From Microbacterium sp. zg-Y818 (GTDB lineage Bacteria; Actinomycetota; Actinomycetes; Actinomycetales; Microbacteriaceae), in contig NZ_CP126741.1 of the NCBI RefSeq assembly GCF_030246905.1, positions 1,798,001 to 1,862,000 on the forward strand: a stretch of 64,000 nucleotides of DNA. The letters run 5' to 3'. Below the pieces are notes generated by a model. The model saw only the letters and a program-made list of their open reading frames with translations. It searched no databases and was not told the origin of the DNA. Positions 34,130-42,927 of the stretch are shown here, piece by piece (positions within the stretch are counted from its first letter, which is position 1; every line of letters begins with the position of its first letter). A program made the translations under genes and the position numbers.

Positions 34130-35319
34130 GCGGGGTTCCTCCAGTCGCGGGGCACAGTGCTCCAGATGAGATCGTCGGGACGCGGCCTGGCGCCGGTCTC
34201 CCAGCCTCGGCGCGCCAGGTAGACCCAGACGACGTTGACGAATGCGGCCAGCGGCACGGCGAACAGTGCGCCCGGGATGCCACCGATCATCGCACCGCCG
34301 GCGACGACCAGAACGACGGCCAGGGGGTGCACCTTGACGGCGGAGCCCATCAGCAGCGGCTGCAGCACGTGGCCTTCCAGCTGCTGCACCCCGAGCACGA
34401 CGATCAGCATCCAGAACGCGATCCAGGGGCCGTTGTAGACAAGGGCGAGGAAGACGGCGACGGCTCCGGTGAGCACGGCCCCGACGAAGGGCACGAAGGC
34501 TCCCAGGAACACCAGCACGGCGATGGGGATCGCCAGGGGCACACCGAGCAGGAACGCGCCCAGTCCGATGCCGATCGCGTCGATCGTCGCGACGAGCAGC
34601 TGGGTCCGCGCGTAGTTGATGACGGTGACCCACCCGGCGCGGCCGGCGCCGTCGACGGCCGCGCGTGCGCGCTCAGGGAACAGGCGCACCGTCCAGCGCC
34701 AGATGCCGGCACCGTCGGCGAGGATGCACAGCAGGATGAAGAGGGCCAGCAGCGTGCCGGTGGCCACGTGTCCCACGGTGCTGCCGATGGCGAGGGCGCC
34801 CGAGAGCAGCAGCTCCGCCTGCTGCTCCATCAGCGTCGCGCCCTGGGTGAGCAGGTCATCGATCTGCTGGGCAGTCAGGTGGAGGGGGCCGTCGATGAGG
34901 TACCGCCGGAAGTCGTTCAGCGCCGCGGATGTGCGCCCCTGCACCGATCCCAGATCGCGGGTGATCTGCCACACCGCCAGCCACAGCAGACCGCCGATCA
35001 CCGCGATCGTGCCGAGCACCGAGATGACGATGGCCAGCCAGCGCGGGAACCGGTAACGCAGCATGAGGGAGAAGCCCGGCCACACCAGCGCGCTGACGAG
35101 GATCGCGACCAGCAGCGGGATCACGAGCAGCTTCAGCTGGATGACGAGCCAGATCGCGACCCCGATCGCGGCCGCGAGCACGAGGAAGCGCCACGCGTAG
35201 GCCGTCGCCACGCGCAGCGGGTGCGGCACGACGGTGGCGACGTCGCCTGGCGCGTTGCGCCGCCGCACCGCATCGAAGAACGCGGTGCGCGGCTTGTCAT
35301 CGGGGGTGCCGGTCACCAC
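34126..35319 (-). CDS. AI-2E family transporter
   Basis: A 397-residue membrane protein. It has about eight helices in the pattern of the AI-2E transporter (formerly UPF0118 or PerM) family: LVIPLLVAILVSALVWPG, NFRRYL-type loop, GALIGGIPGALFAVPLAAFV near the end, and a long amphipathic stretch between helices 3 and 4 (about 115-170). Some members export the autoinducer AI-2, others move sodium or solutes; the substrate here is open. It overlaps ilvA by a GTGA, so the two are translationally coupled, an unusual pairing with no obvious functional link. Confidence 0.88.
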   Translation of the reverse strand: MVTGTPDDKPRTAFFDAVRRRNAPGDVATVVPHPLRVATAYAWRFLVLAAAIGVAIWLVIQLKLLVIPLLVAILVSALVWPGFSLMLRYRFPRWLAIVISVLGTIAVIGGLLWLAVWQITRDLGSVQGRTSAALNDFRRYLIDGPLHLTAQQIDDLLTQGATLMEQQAELLLSGALAIGSTVGHVATGTLLALFILLCILADGAGIWRWTVRLFPERARAAVDGAGRAGWVTVINYARTQLLVATIDAIGIGLGAFLLGVPLAIPIAVLVFLGAFVPFVGAVLTGAVAVFLALVYNGPWIAFWMLIVVLGVQQLEGHVLQPLLMGSAVKVHPLAVVLVVAGGAMIGGIPGALFAVPLAAFVNVVWVYLARRGWETGARPRPDDLIWSTVPRDWRNPA

Positions 35320-35404
35320 GTCATTCTAGAGTCGCCGGCGCGCCGTTCCCTCCCCCGTGACGGCGCACGCGGCGATGTCCGAGGCGTTCGGTAGGCTCGC
35401 CGCC

Positions 35405-36697
35405 GTGACGACGAGCACCGCAGCACAGCGCCCACGTGATCTCAGTCGCGGCGAGGCTCGTCGTATCGCGCTGGCCGCCCAGGGCTTCGCGCGCCCGCGA
35501 CCCGAAACCGTCGGCACCCGGCAGCTGAATCTCGCGCTGACGCGCATGGCGACGCTGCAGATCGACTCCGTCAACGTCTTCGCGCGTTCCCACTACCTGC
35601 CGCTCTTCTCGCGTCTGGGCCCGTACGATCCGGCGCTGCTCGATCGGCTGCTGTTCTCGCCCGGCGGTCGCTACACCGAGTCCTGGGCCCATATGGCGTC
35701 GTTCATCCCCACCGCCGATTGGGGGCTCTTCGCCTTCCGCCACGCGGCCGCACGCGAACGGTACCTGCGCCGCGACGCGGCCTGGTTCCGCGAGCATGGC
35801 GGAGTCGTCGACGAGGTGCGCGCACAGCTGGCCGCCCGCGGGCCGCTGCGGCCTGCGCAGATCGACCACGCGTCACGGGTGGGCGGCCGGGGCCCCTGGT
35901 GGGACTGGGACGTTGTCAAGAACGCACTGGAGTACCTGTTCCTCTTCGGCGAGGTCGCCATCGCCGGCAGGCGCGGCTTCGAGCGCCGCTACGGGCTGAC
36001 CGCCGACGTCATCCCCGAAGCTGCCCGCGCGCCGGTCCCGCGCGCCGACGCGATCCGCGAGCTGGTCGGGCGGGCGGCCGCCGCTTACGGAGTGGCGACG
36101 GCCGCCGACCTCGCAGACTACTGGCGCGTCGCCGACCGCGCCGCCGTGCTGCGGGCCGTCGGCGAGCTCGTCGACGCGGGCGTCCTGCGACCGGTGACGG
36201 TGGAGGGGTGGGAGTCGGCGGGCAGGCCGGCGAACGCGTGGCTGCATCGGGATGCCGCACTCCCCCGCCGTGTCGATGCCACTGCCCTCCTCACCCCGTT
36301 CGATCCGCTGGTGTGGTTCCGGGAGCGTGCCGAGCGTCTGTTCGGCTTCGACTACCGCATCGAGATCTACACGCCCGCACACAAGCGACGCTTCGGGTAC
36401 TACTCGCTCCCGGTCCTCATCGGCGACGACGTCGTGGCGCGCGTCGACCTCAAGGCCGACCGGCAACGCTCGACGCTCCTGGTGCAGTCCGCCTGGTGGG
36501 AACACGGCCGGCCTCCCCAGGCCGCCGACCGGCTGGCGGCCGAGCTGCGCGCAGCGGCCCGCTGGCAGGGGCTCGAAGACCTCTCGGTGGGCCGGTGGGG
36601 TGACGCCGCCGACGGGCTGGCCGCCGCACTGGGAGGCGCGGCGCGACACGACCGCACGCTCGCACCGTCCTCGCCCGCCGTTACCGTGGAGGAGTGA
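35405..36697 (+). CDS. Winged-helix DNA-binding protein, YcaQ family (first copy)
   Basis: A 430-residue protein of the YcaQ/HTH_42 family. LSRGEARRIALAAQGFARPR begins the domain, LTRMATLQIDSVNVFARSHY and GGRYTESWAHMASFIP follow, and the C-terminal YTPAHKRRFGYYSLPVLIGD with DLKADRQRSTLLV matches too. YcaQ-type DNA glycosylases unhook interstrand crosslinks; catalytic residues vary between members, and I cannot say whether this copy is active. The GTG at 35405 is chosen because the text upstream of it is not protein-like. It overlaps the downstream gene by four bases (GTGA). Confidence 0.88.
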   Translation: MTTSTAAQRPRDLSRGEARRIALAAQGFARPRPETVGTRQLNLALTRMATLQIDSVNVFARSHYLPLFSRLGPYDPALLDRLLFSPGGRYTESWAHMASFIPTADWGLFAFRHAAARERYLRRDAAWFREHGGVVDEVRAQLAARGPLRPAQIDHASRVGGRGPWWDWDVVKNALEYLFLFGEVAIAGRRGFERRYGLTADVIPEAARAPVPRADAIRELVGRAAAAYGVATAADLADYWRVADRAAVLRAVGELVDAGVLRPVTVEGWESAGRPANAWLHRDAALPRRVDATALLTPFDPLVWFRERAERLFGFDYRIEIYTPAHKRRFGYYSLPVLIGDDVVARVDLKADRQRSTLLVQSAWWEHGRPPQAADRLAAELRAAARWQGLEDLSVGRWGDAADGLAAALGGAARHDRTLAPSSPAVTVEE

Positions 36698-37626
36698 AAC
36701 GCACCACCGTCATCGCGATCGTCGCGGCATCCGCCGTGCTCGTCGTCGCCCTGGCGGCTCTGGCCTGGAACCTCGCGCGGCCCGGCTCGGCCGATGACGC
36801 GGCCGAGCGCTACCTGCGCGCACTCGCAGCCGGTGATGCCGATGCGATGCGCTCGTTGCTGCCGCAGGACGCGCCGGCCGACACGCTGCTGGCGACGTTC
36901 GCGGCTGCCGACGCGTACGTGCAGGAACCCGAGATCACCGACAGCGAACCCGACGGCGAGGTGAGGACCTACCGGGCCTCCGTGCGGCTGCAGGGCGACG
37001 CCACGACGATCCGCTTCGCGCTGACCGATGACTCCGGAAGCTGGACGCTCACGGACGATTCCCTCGCGGTGATCGAGACGACCACGACGCTGGGCGAGGC
37101 GGTCGCCATCGGCGAGACGGTGCTGTCGCTGCGCACCGACGGCGCGCAGGGTGCCGACGGTGCGCTCACCCTCCTGCCCGCCGTCTACACGGCGCAGGCG
37201 GCACCCACCGACTTCCTCGACGGCGACGCGACGTTCGCCGCCATCACCGATCACTCCGCACCGGTCTTCATCGATGCGCTGCTCGCCCCGGATGCCGCGA
37301 CGCGCGCTCAGCCGCAGCTGGACGCGTACCTCGACGGCTGCGCCCAGGCGACGACCGAGGTGCCTCCGCGCTGCGGACTCGCGATCCCCTGGGCCGCCGA
37401 CCTGGTGGAGCTCACGGGGCTGAACCTGCGCATCGAGGCGTATCCCGCGCTCTCGATCGATCCCGCGACGCTGTCGTTCATCGCGACCGACGGCGTCGTC
37501 GTCGCCACCGCTGTGGGCGTGGACCAGGGCGGCGCCACCGTATCGGCGACGTACCGCACCGACGCCTGGACCGTGCGCGGCGCCCTGACGTTCACCGAGG
37601 GGCAGGCATTGCTGACGGTCTTCTGA
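36694..37626 (+). CDS. Membrane-anchored extracellular protein, unknown function
   Basis: A 310-residue protein with a signal-anchor helix at about 5-25 (TVIAIVAASAVLVVALAALA) and no other membrane part. Outside lies an Asp/Ala/Thr-rich domain that begins with AERYLRALAAGDADAMRSLLP, similar to the SnoaL/NTF2-like and DUF4878-type folds that follow a signal anchor, and two cysteines (CAQATTEVPPRC) that could form a disulphide. No clear family. The GTG start overlaps the YcaQ-type gene. It converges with the second YcaQ-type copy. Confidence 0.75.
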   Translation: MKRTTVIAIVAASAVLVVALAALAWNLARPGSADDAAERYLRALAAGDADAMRSLLPQDAPADTLLATFAAADAYVQEPEITDSEPDGEVRTYRASVRLQGDATTIRFALTDDSGSWTLTDDSLAVIETTTTLGEAVAIGETVLSLRTDGAQGADGALTLLPAVYTAQAAPTDFLDGDATFAAITDHSAPVFIDALLAPDAATRAQPQLDAYLDGCAQATTEVPPRCGLAIPWAADLVELTGLNLRIEAYPALSIDPATLSFIATDGVVVATAVGVDQGGATVSATYRTDAWTVRGALTFTEGQALLTVF

Positions 37627-37650
37627 GGCCCGTCGGGTTCTCGGCGACGC

Positions 37651-38724
37651 TCATTCCCAGCCCCGCAGCTCCAGGCCCAGCCACTCCGCGAGCGTCTCGA
37701 CCTCCGTGGCCACCGCCGCACGCGCCTCGTCGTCGAAGCCGTCGTCCTCGTGCACCGCGTTGATCTGGAGCAGACCCGCGCGTCGGTCGGCGCGCGCATC
37801 CAGCTTTCCCACGAACCGGTCGCCGTGCAGGATGGGCAGCGCGAAGTAGCCCCACCGCCGGGTGGATGCCGGCTTGTACATCTCCAGCAGGTACTCGTAG
37901 CCGAAGAGCGTCTGCAGCCGGCCCCGGTCGGCGACGAGGGCATCCAGGGGCGAGACGAGCACGGTGCGCCCGGTGAACACCGCGGAATCCGCGAGCATCT
38001 CGGCATCCACCCGCCACGTCCCTTCGGTGCCCTCGACGACGGCGGCGGTGCCCACCTCGGCGTCGGGGCCCTTCGCCCGCGCGATGCCCTGCGCGGCCAG
38101 GCGCCTCTCGGCGAGCTCCCGCACCGCGTCGGGCTCGTCGACGTCGGGAAGGTCCGCCGGGTACACCCGCTCGGCGACGTCGAACAGCCGTCCCTTCGCG
38201 TCGCGCCCCCACACCGCCACGTCGCCGCGGGCGAGGAGGATCTCGAGCATCTGCGTCGTGTTGCGACTATGGGTCCATCCCGTGGACGTCCACGACACCT
38301 GCGCACCGTCGGGGATCTCCGCCGCGTGCAGCGGCCCCTCTGCGCGCAGCCGATCGATCACATCGCGACGGAACCCGTCGTTGGCCACCAGCCAGTCCCG
38401 CGTGCGCGGGTACTCGGGCCGGCGGGCCATGGCTGCCCGGTACAGCGGCAGGTCGGACATCACGCGGTAGGCCGTGTCGAACTCGAAGAGGTCCCGGTCG
38501 ACCTCCACCGCCTGCCTCAGGTCGGACAGCTGGTAGGGCCAGCCCAGACGGCTGTAGAGGATGTGGTCCGCGCTCGGCATGACCGCGGCGGTCGGGTCGA
38601 CCGTCACTGCGGTCAGGGCGTACACCGTCTCGACGATGCCGGCCGGGCGGGGCTCGCTCAGCAGCTGGGCCCGCACCGCCACACGGCGCGCGTCGCGCCG
38701 CGACAGCCGCAGCGGGGCGGGCAT
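37651..38724 (-). CDS. Winged-helix DNA-binding protein, YcaQ family (second copy)
   Basis: A 357-residue paralogue of the protein at 35405. LRLSRRDARRVAVRAQLLSE begins it, then VYALTAVTVDPTAAVMPSAD and HILYSRLGWPYQLSD. The C-terminal block is EMYKPASTRRWGYFALPILH with GKLDARADRRAGLLQINAVH. Both copies share the K-x-RR-(F/W)GYF/Y-LP motif. The two copies lie 1 kb apart on opposite strands and differ widely, so they probably have different substrates. It ends one base before the htpX reading unit begins downstream. Confidence 0.88.
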   Translation of the reverse strand: MPAPLRLSRRDARRVAVRAQLLSEPRPAGIVETVYALTAVTVDPTAAVMPSADHILYSRLGWPYQLSDLRQAVEVDRDLFEFDTAYRVMSDLPLYRAAMARRPEYPRTRDWLVANDGFRRDVIDRLRAEGPLHAAEIPDGAQVSWTSTGWTHSRNTTQMLEILLARGDVAVWGRDAKGRLFDVAERVYPADLPDVDEPDAVRELAERRLAAQGIARAKGPDAEVGTAAVVEGTEGTWRVDAEMLADSAVFTGRTVLVSPLDALVADRGRLQTLFGYEYLLEMYKPASTRRWGYFALPILHGDRFVGKLDARADRRAGLLQINAVHEDDGFDDEARAAVATEVETLAEWLGLELRGWE

Positions 38725-38725
38725 G

Positions 38726-39613
38726 TCAGAACCGTCCGCCGATCGTCTGCAGGCGCTCGATGCGCTCCGGCAGGGGCGGGTGGGTGGCGAAGAGCCGGGT
38801 CATCCCGCCCGGGCGCAGGGGGTCGGCCAGCCAGAGGTGTGCCATCGACGTGTTGGCGCGCTGCAGGGGCTGCGCCGCATTGCCGATCTTCTCCAACGCG
38901 GATGCCAGCCCGTCGGGGTCGCGCGTCGTGAGCGCCCCCGTGGCGTCGGCCAGGTACTCGCGCTGCCGCGAGATCGACGCCTGCACGACGGCTGCCACGA
39001 GTGGCGAGATGACGGCGGCGACGATGCCGAAGAGGAGGAAGATCAGCTGGGACTGGTTGTTGCCGCCCCGCCTGCCGCCGCCGAAGAACGCCATGCGCAT
39101 CACGATGTCCGACAGGGCCCCCACTGCGACGACGAGGCCGAACACGACGAGCGAGACGCGGATGTCGTAGTTGCGGATGTGGGCGAGCTCGTGCGCGAGC
39201 ACGCCTTCCAGCTCGCGATCCGTCAGCAGCTCGAACAGCCCCGTCGTGACCGTGATCGCGGCCTTGTCGGGCGTGCGCCCGGTGGCGAAGGCGTTGGGGG
39301 CCGGATCGTCGACGACGTAGAGCCTCGGCATGGGGGTGCCGGTGGTGATGCAGAGGTTCTCGACGATGCGGTGAAAGCGCGGGGCGTCGGCCTGAGACAC
39401 CTCCACCGCTCCCGACAGCGCGAGGGCCTCGCGGTCGGCGGCGAAGTACTGCACCGTGGCGTAGCCCACGGCGAACACCAGCACGAACGCGGTGATCCAC
39501 CAGTTGTTCCCCGCCAGCCAGCCGGCGAGTACTCCCACCGCGGCAATCGCCAGCACGAAGCCGATCAGGATCAGCCATGTGTTGCGCTTGTTGCGGGCTA
39601 TCGCGGAGTACAC
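38726..39613 (-). CDS. htpX: M48 family metalloprotease HtpX
   Basis: A 295-residue membrane protease of the HtpX type. Two N-terminal helices (about 14-34 and 38-58) precede the active site HELAH (141-145, zinc His and catalytic Glu), and two more helices follow (about 157-177 and 190-213), with the third zinc ligand region at REYLADATGA. The C-terminal end has THPPLPERIERLQ. HtpX degrades misfolded membrane proteins. It is directly downstream of lemA, the common arrangement. Confidence 0.95.
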   Translation of the reverse strand: MYSAIARNKRNTWLILIGFVLAIAAVGVLAGWLAGNNWWITAFVLVFAVGYATVQYFAADREALALSGAVEVSQADAPRFHRIVENLCITTGTPMPRLYVVDDPAPNAFATGRTPDKAAITVTTGLFELLTDRELEGVLAHELAHIRNYDIRVSLVVFGLVVAVGALSDIVMRMAFFGGGRRGGNNQSQLIFLLFGIVAAVISPLVAAVVQASISRQREYLADATGALTTRDPDGLASALEKIGNAAQPLQRANTSMAHLWLADPLRPGGMTRLFATHPPLPERIERLQTIGGRF

Positions 39614-39687
39614 GGCGCGTTCGCCTCAACGTGCGTGGAAGAGCGACGCCCGTGCATGCATGCTACGAGGCATCGATCGATCTCGTG

Positions 39688-40257
39688 TCAGAACTGGACG
39701 CGCGGGGGCTCGGAGATGGCCGCGCCGTCGACGACCTCGAAGAACTCCCGCTCGTGGAAGCCGAGGTTGCGCGCGAAGAGGTTGTTCGGGAACACCCGGA
39801 TCTTCGTGTTGAGCTCGCGGACACCGCCGTTGTAGAACCGGCGCGAGGCCTGGATCTTGTCCTCGGTGTCGACGATCGACTGCTGCAGGTGCAGGTAGTT
39901 CTGGCTGGCCTGCAGCTGCGGGTACGCCTCGGCGACGGCGAACAGCGACTTCAGCGCCTGCTGCATGTGCCCTTCGGCCACACCGGCGTCGGCGGGCCCG
40001 GTGGCGGAGAGCGTCTCGGCGCGCGCGCGGGTGACGTTCTCGAAGACCGCCTTCTCGTGCGCGGCGTAGCCCTTGACCGTCTCGATCAGGTTCGGCAGCA
40101 GATCGGCGCGACGTTTGAGCTGCACCGTGATGTCGCTCCACGCCTCATCGACGCGGACATTCAGCGCCACGAGCGAGTTGTACGTCGCCCACAGGTAGAC
40201 GCCGACGACGATGACCAGCGCGACGACGATCAGTACCGGGATCAACCATTCCCACAT
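39688..40257 (-). CDS. LemA family protein
   Basis: A 189-residue protein. One N-terminal membrane helix (about 3-24, IPVLIVVALVIVVGVYLWAT) is followed by YNSLVALNVRVDEAWSDITVQLKRRADLLPNLIETV, here read as two motifs, and later VAEAYPQLQASQNYLHLQQS and RVFPNNLFARNLGFHEREFF. These match LemA, an external four-helix protein with its N-terminus in the membrane. It often goes with HtpX and may regulate or feed that protease. The ATG at 40257 has a GGGGG-rich leader. Confidence 0.94.
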   Translation of the reverse strand: MWEWLIPVLIVVALVIVVGVYLWATYNSLVALNVRVDEAWSDITVQLKRRADLLPNLIETVKGYAAHEKAVFENVTRARAETLSATGPADAGVAEGHMQQALKSLFAVAEAYPQLQASQNYLHLQQSIVDTEDKIQASRRFYNGGVRELNTKIRVFPNNLFARNLGFHEREFFEVVDGAAISEPPRVQF

Positions 40258-40340
40258 GTGCCCCCGACTCCCCTCCGAGTTTCTCTCATCCTAATCGCAC
40301 GCGGGGAACCCGCTTGCGCACAGTCGCCCACTCCCAGTTT

Positions 40341-41654
40341 TTACCCACCCATTACGCGGTCGAGGTAGGCGTTGTGGAACATCCGCGTGGGGTCGAGCCG
40401 ATCGCGCAGCGCGATGAATTCGGCGAAGCGCGGGTAACGCTGCCGCAGCTGCGCGGCATCCAGCCCGTGCATCTTTCCCCAGTGCGGTCGGCCCTCGTGG
40501 CGCAGCATGACCTGCTCCACGGCATCGAAGTACTCCGCCGGGTCCTCCCGCCAGTAGCGGTGCACCGCGATGTAGCCGGAGTCCCGCCCGGACGCCGTCG
40601 ACAGCCAGAGCCCATCGGCGGCCGCGGTGCGCACCTCGATCGGGAACGACAGTCGCCAGCCGCGATCGGCGATGAGGGCCCGGAGGTCGCCGAACGCCGC
40701 GGACAGGCGATCCAGAGGCACGGCGTACTCCATCTCCCTGAAGCGCACCGTGCGGCGCTGGGTGAAGACGGCGTGGGACTCGTCGGTGTACTCGCGATCG
40801 CCGGTCAGCCGGGTGGCGAGCCGGTTGATCCCGGGCACGAGGGGCGGCGCGGCCAGACCGGCAGCGCAGGTCACCCGATACAGCCCGTTGGCCAGGAGCG
40901 TGTCGTCGACCCAGCGTGCGGGGGCGGAGAGCCTCTGGCGTGGTGCGCTCTCGGGCAGCCGCGTATTGGTCTTCGTCAGCGCCATCTCGGTGTGCGGGAA
41001 CCAGTAGAACTCGAAGTGGTCCACGTTCGCGTGTCGCCTCGGCAGCGCCTCGACGACGGCGTCGAGCGGCTCGGGACGCTCGACGGCGCGCAGGACGAAC
41101 GCCGGGACGCACTGCAGGGTGATGTCGACGAGGATGCCGAGGGCACCGAGTCCCAGGGCGACGGCAGGCAGCAGCTCGGGGTTCTCGTCGTCGTCGACGG
41201 TGAGCACCTCGCCGTCCGCCGTGACGAGCGTTGCCGCCACGACCTGCGTGGCGATGCCGCCGAAGCGGTCACCCGTCCCGTGCGTGCCAGTCGAAACGGC
41301 TCCGGCGATGGTCTGACGGTCGATGTCCCCCAGATTGGGCATCGCCAATCCGTAGGGCGCCAGCAGGCGCGGGATGCTGTGGAGCCGTGTGCCCGCCCGC
41401 AGTCGCACCCGACCGCGCTCACGGTCCACCGAGACCAGGCCACGCAGGTCGCTGAGATCGACCAGCACACCGGGTGCGGCGGCGATCTCCGAGAAGCTGT
41501 GACCGGCCCCCACCGCCTTCACCCGCAGACCGCGGGCCGCCGCGGCCTGCACGCACCGGCGGACAGCCGCGACGGTTGCGGGGAACTCCACCCGCTGCGG
41601 GCGCACCTGCGCGCTGCGGCCCCAGTTGTGCCAGACGCCGCCGGGCCGGGTCAC
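40341..41654 (-). CDS. FAD-linked sugar-lactone oxidase (L-gulonolactone/D-arabinono-lactone type)
   Basis: A 437-residue flavoprotein. The FAD-binding PP-loop domain has RPQRVEFPATVAAVRRCVQA and VKAVGAGHSFSEIAAAPGVL, then NLGDIDRQTIAGAVSTGTHGTG. The C-terminal ALO domain contains DHFEFYWFPHTEMALTK and the family motif RPHWGKMHG near residue 390. It oxidises a sugar-1,4-lactone such as L-gulono-lactone; the exact one is unknown. The GTG start at 41654 (VTRPGGVWHNWGR) overlaps the stop of the alanine-racemase-like gene by four bases. Confidence 0.92.
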   Translation of the reverse strand: MTRPGGVWHNWGRSAQVRPQRVEFPATVAAVRRCVQAAAARGLRVKAVGAGHSFSEIAAAPGVLVDLSDLRGLVSVDRERGRVRLRAGTRLHSIPRLLAPYGLAMPNLGDIDRQTIAGAVSTGTHGTGDRFGGIATQVVAATLVTADGEVLTVDDDENPELLPAVALGLGALGILVDITLQCVPAFVLRAVERPEPLDAVVEALPRRHANVDHFEFYWFPHTEMALTKTNTRLPESAPRQRLSAPARWVDDTLLANGLYRVTCAAGLAAPPLVPGINRLATRLTGDREYTDESHAVFTQRRTVRFREMEYAVPLDRLSAAFGDLRALIADRGWRLSFPIEVRTAAADGLWLSTASGRDSGYIAVHRYWREDPAEYFDAVEQVMLRHEGRPHWGKMHGLDAAQLRQRYPRFAEFIALRDRLDPTRMFHNAYLDRVMGG

Positions 41655-42871
41655 AGGAAACTCATCCCCTCGCCCCGGTAGGTGGGCATCTCCCCCACGA
41701 TCCGGCCGCCGTCGATCAGGCGGTAACGGTCGACATGCTCGGCGAGCTCTCCGCTCTTGGCGTGACGGAACCACACGCGATCGCCGACCCGCAGGTTGCG
41801 TGCGGCGGCACCCTGCAGCGGAGTCTGCACCTCCCCCGCACCCTCGCGCGCGAGCGTGCGCAGCCCCGCCGGCCACACCGGCGCGGGCTGCCGCGACGGT
41901 ACCGCGGGGCCGGACGCGATCCATCCGCCACCGAGCACCGTGACGATGTCGGGCGCCGGCTTGCGGACCACTTCGAGGGCGAACGCCGCTGCGGGCGCCG
42001 GCTCGAAGGCGCGGTACCCGTCGAACAGGTGCCCGGCGAGCAGGCCGCTGCCGGCCGTGACCTCGGTGACGGACTCGTCGGCGGCGGTGTACTCCAGCGA
42101 TCCGGTGCCCCCACCGTTGACGAACTCGAGCGGAGCGATCTCGCGCACCGCTGCGACCACCGCCGCGCGGCGCTCTCGCAATTCGTGGCCGGAGCGGCGC
42201 TGCATCCACCGCACGACGCCGTCGCCCGCGCCGGTGGCGTCGGGCTGCCCCGCGATCTGCGCCTCGTACATCATCAGACCGACGAGGCGAAAGCCGTCAC
42301 GATCGGCGACCGCCCGTGCGAGGCGTGCCACTTCGGCCGGGTCGTGCACCGGCGAACGGCGCACGCCGATGTGCCCGAGGCCCGGTGCCTGCCACGAGGC
42401 ATCCACGTCGAGCGCCACCCGCAGGCGCGGGCGCGAACGGGGCGGCGCCACTGCGTCGACGACGTCGAGCTGCGCAAGGTCGTCGACCATGAGGGTGATG
42501 CGCGCCGCCGCCCTCGCGTCCGCGGCGAGGCGGGCGATGGCGGCGCGATCGACGCTGGGGTACCCGAGAACGACGTCGTCGTGCCGCTCGGCCAGCCACA
42601 GGGCCTCGGAAAGGGTGAAGGCGAGGATGCCGTGGTAGCCAGGCAGTGCCAGCGCGGCATCCTGCACCTCGCGCACGCGCACCGACTTGCTGGCCAGGCG
42701 GATCGGCACACCGCCGGCACGCACCACGAGGTCGAGTGCATTGAATCTCAGCGCGCTCAGGCTGATCGCGGCGATGGGTCCCGACAGATCCGCGACCGCG
42801 GCCGTCATCGCCTCCCAGTGGCCGGTGGGGGCAGCGGGCGAAGCGGCGGCGGCGCCGAGCAGGTCGAGCAC
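41651..42871 (-). CDS. Alanine racemase N-terminal-fold PLP enzyme (amino acid deaminase/aldolase-like)
   Basis: A 406-residue protein with the alanine-racemase PLP barrel. The likely Schiff-base lysine is K62 in RLASKSVRVREV. LRVALDVDASW, GLGHIGVRRS, and EFVNGGGTGSLEYTAADES further on follow the D-threonine aldolase and D-serine dehydratase group. The C-terminal part has RVWFRHAKSGELAEHVDRY, matching the D-serine dehydratase-like C-terminal domain. The reaction may be deamination or aldol cleavage of a hydroxy amino acid. It is coupled with a sugar-lactone oxidase (GTGA overlap), suggesting a shared pathway or simply shared expression. Confidence 0.88.
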   Translation of the reverse strand: MLDLLGAAAASPAAPTGHWEAMTAAVADLSGPIAAISLSALRFNALDLVVRAGGVPIRLASKSVRVREVQDAALALPGYHGILAFTLSEALWLAERHDDVVLGYPSVDRAAIARLAADARAAARITLMVDDLAQLDVVDAVAPPRSRPRLRVALDVDASWQAPGLGHIGVRRSPVHDPAEVARLARAVADRDGFRLVGLMMYEAQIAGQPDATGAGDGVVRWMQRRSGHELRERRAAVVAAVREIAPLEFVNGGGTGSLEYTAADESVTEVTAGSGLLAGHLFDGYRAFEPAPAAAFALEVVRKPAPDIVTVLGGGWIASGPAVPSRQPAPVWPAGLRTLAREGAGEVQTPLQGAAARNLRVGDRVWFRHAKSGELAEHVDRYRLIDGGRIVGEMPTYRGEGMSFL

Positions 42872-42927
42872 GACGCCAGCCTAGGGCCGACGGGGAACCG
42901 GTGCGTAACGGGCGCAGAGGCGCCGGG

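Noticed and set aside
41655..42209. N-terminal extension of the sugar-lactone oxidase frame
   Set aside because: It is an out-of-frame reading of the alanine-racemase-like gene; the family N-terminus begins right after the GTG at 41654.
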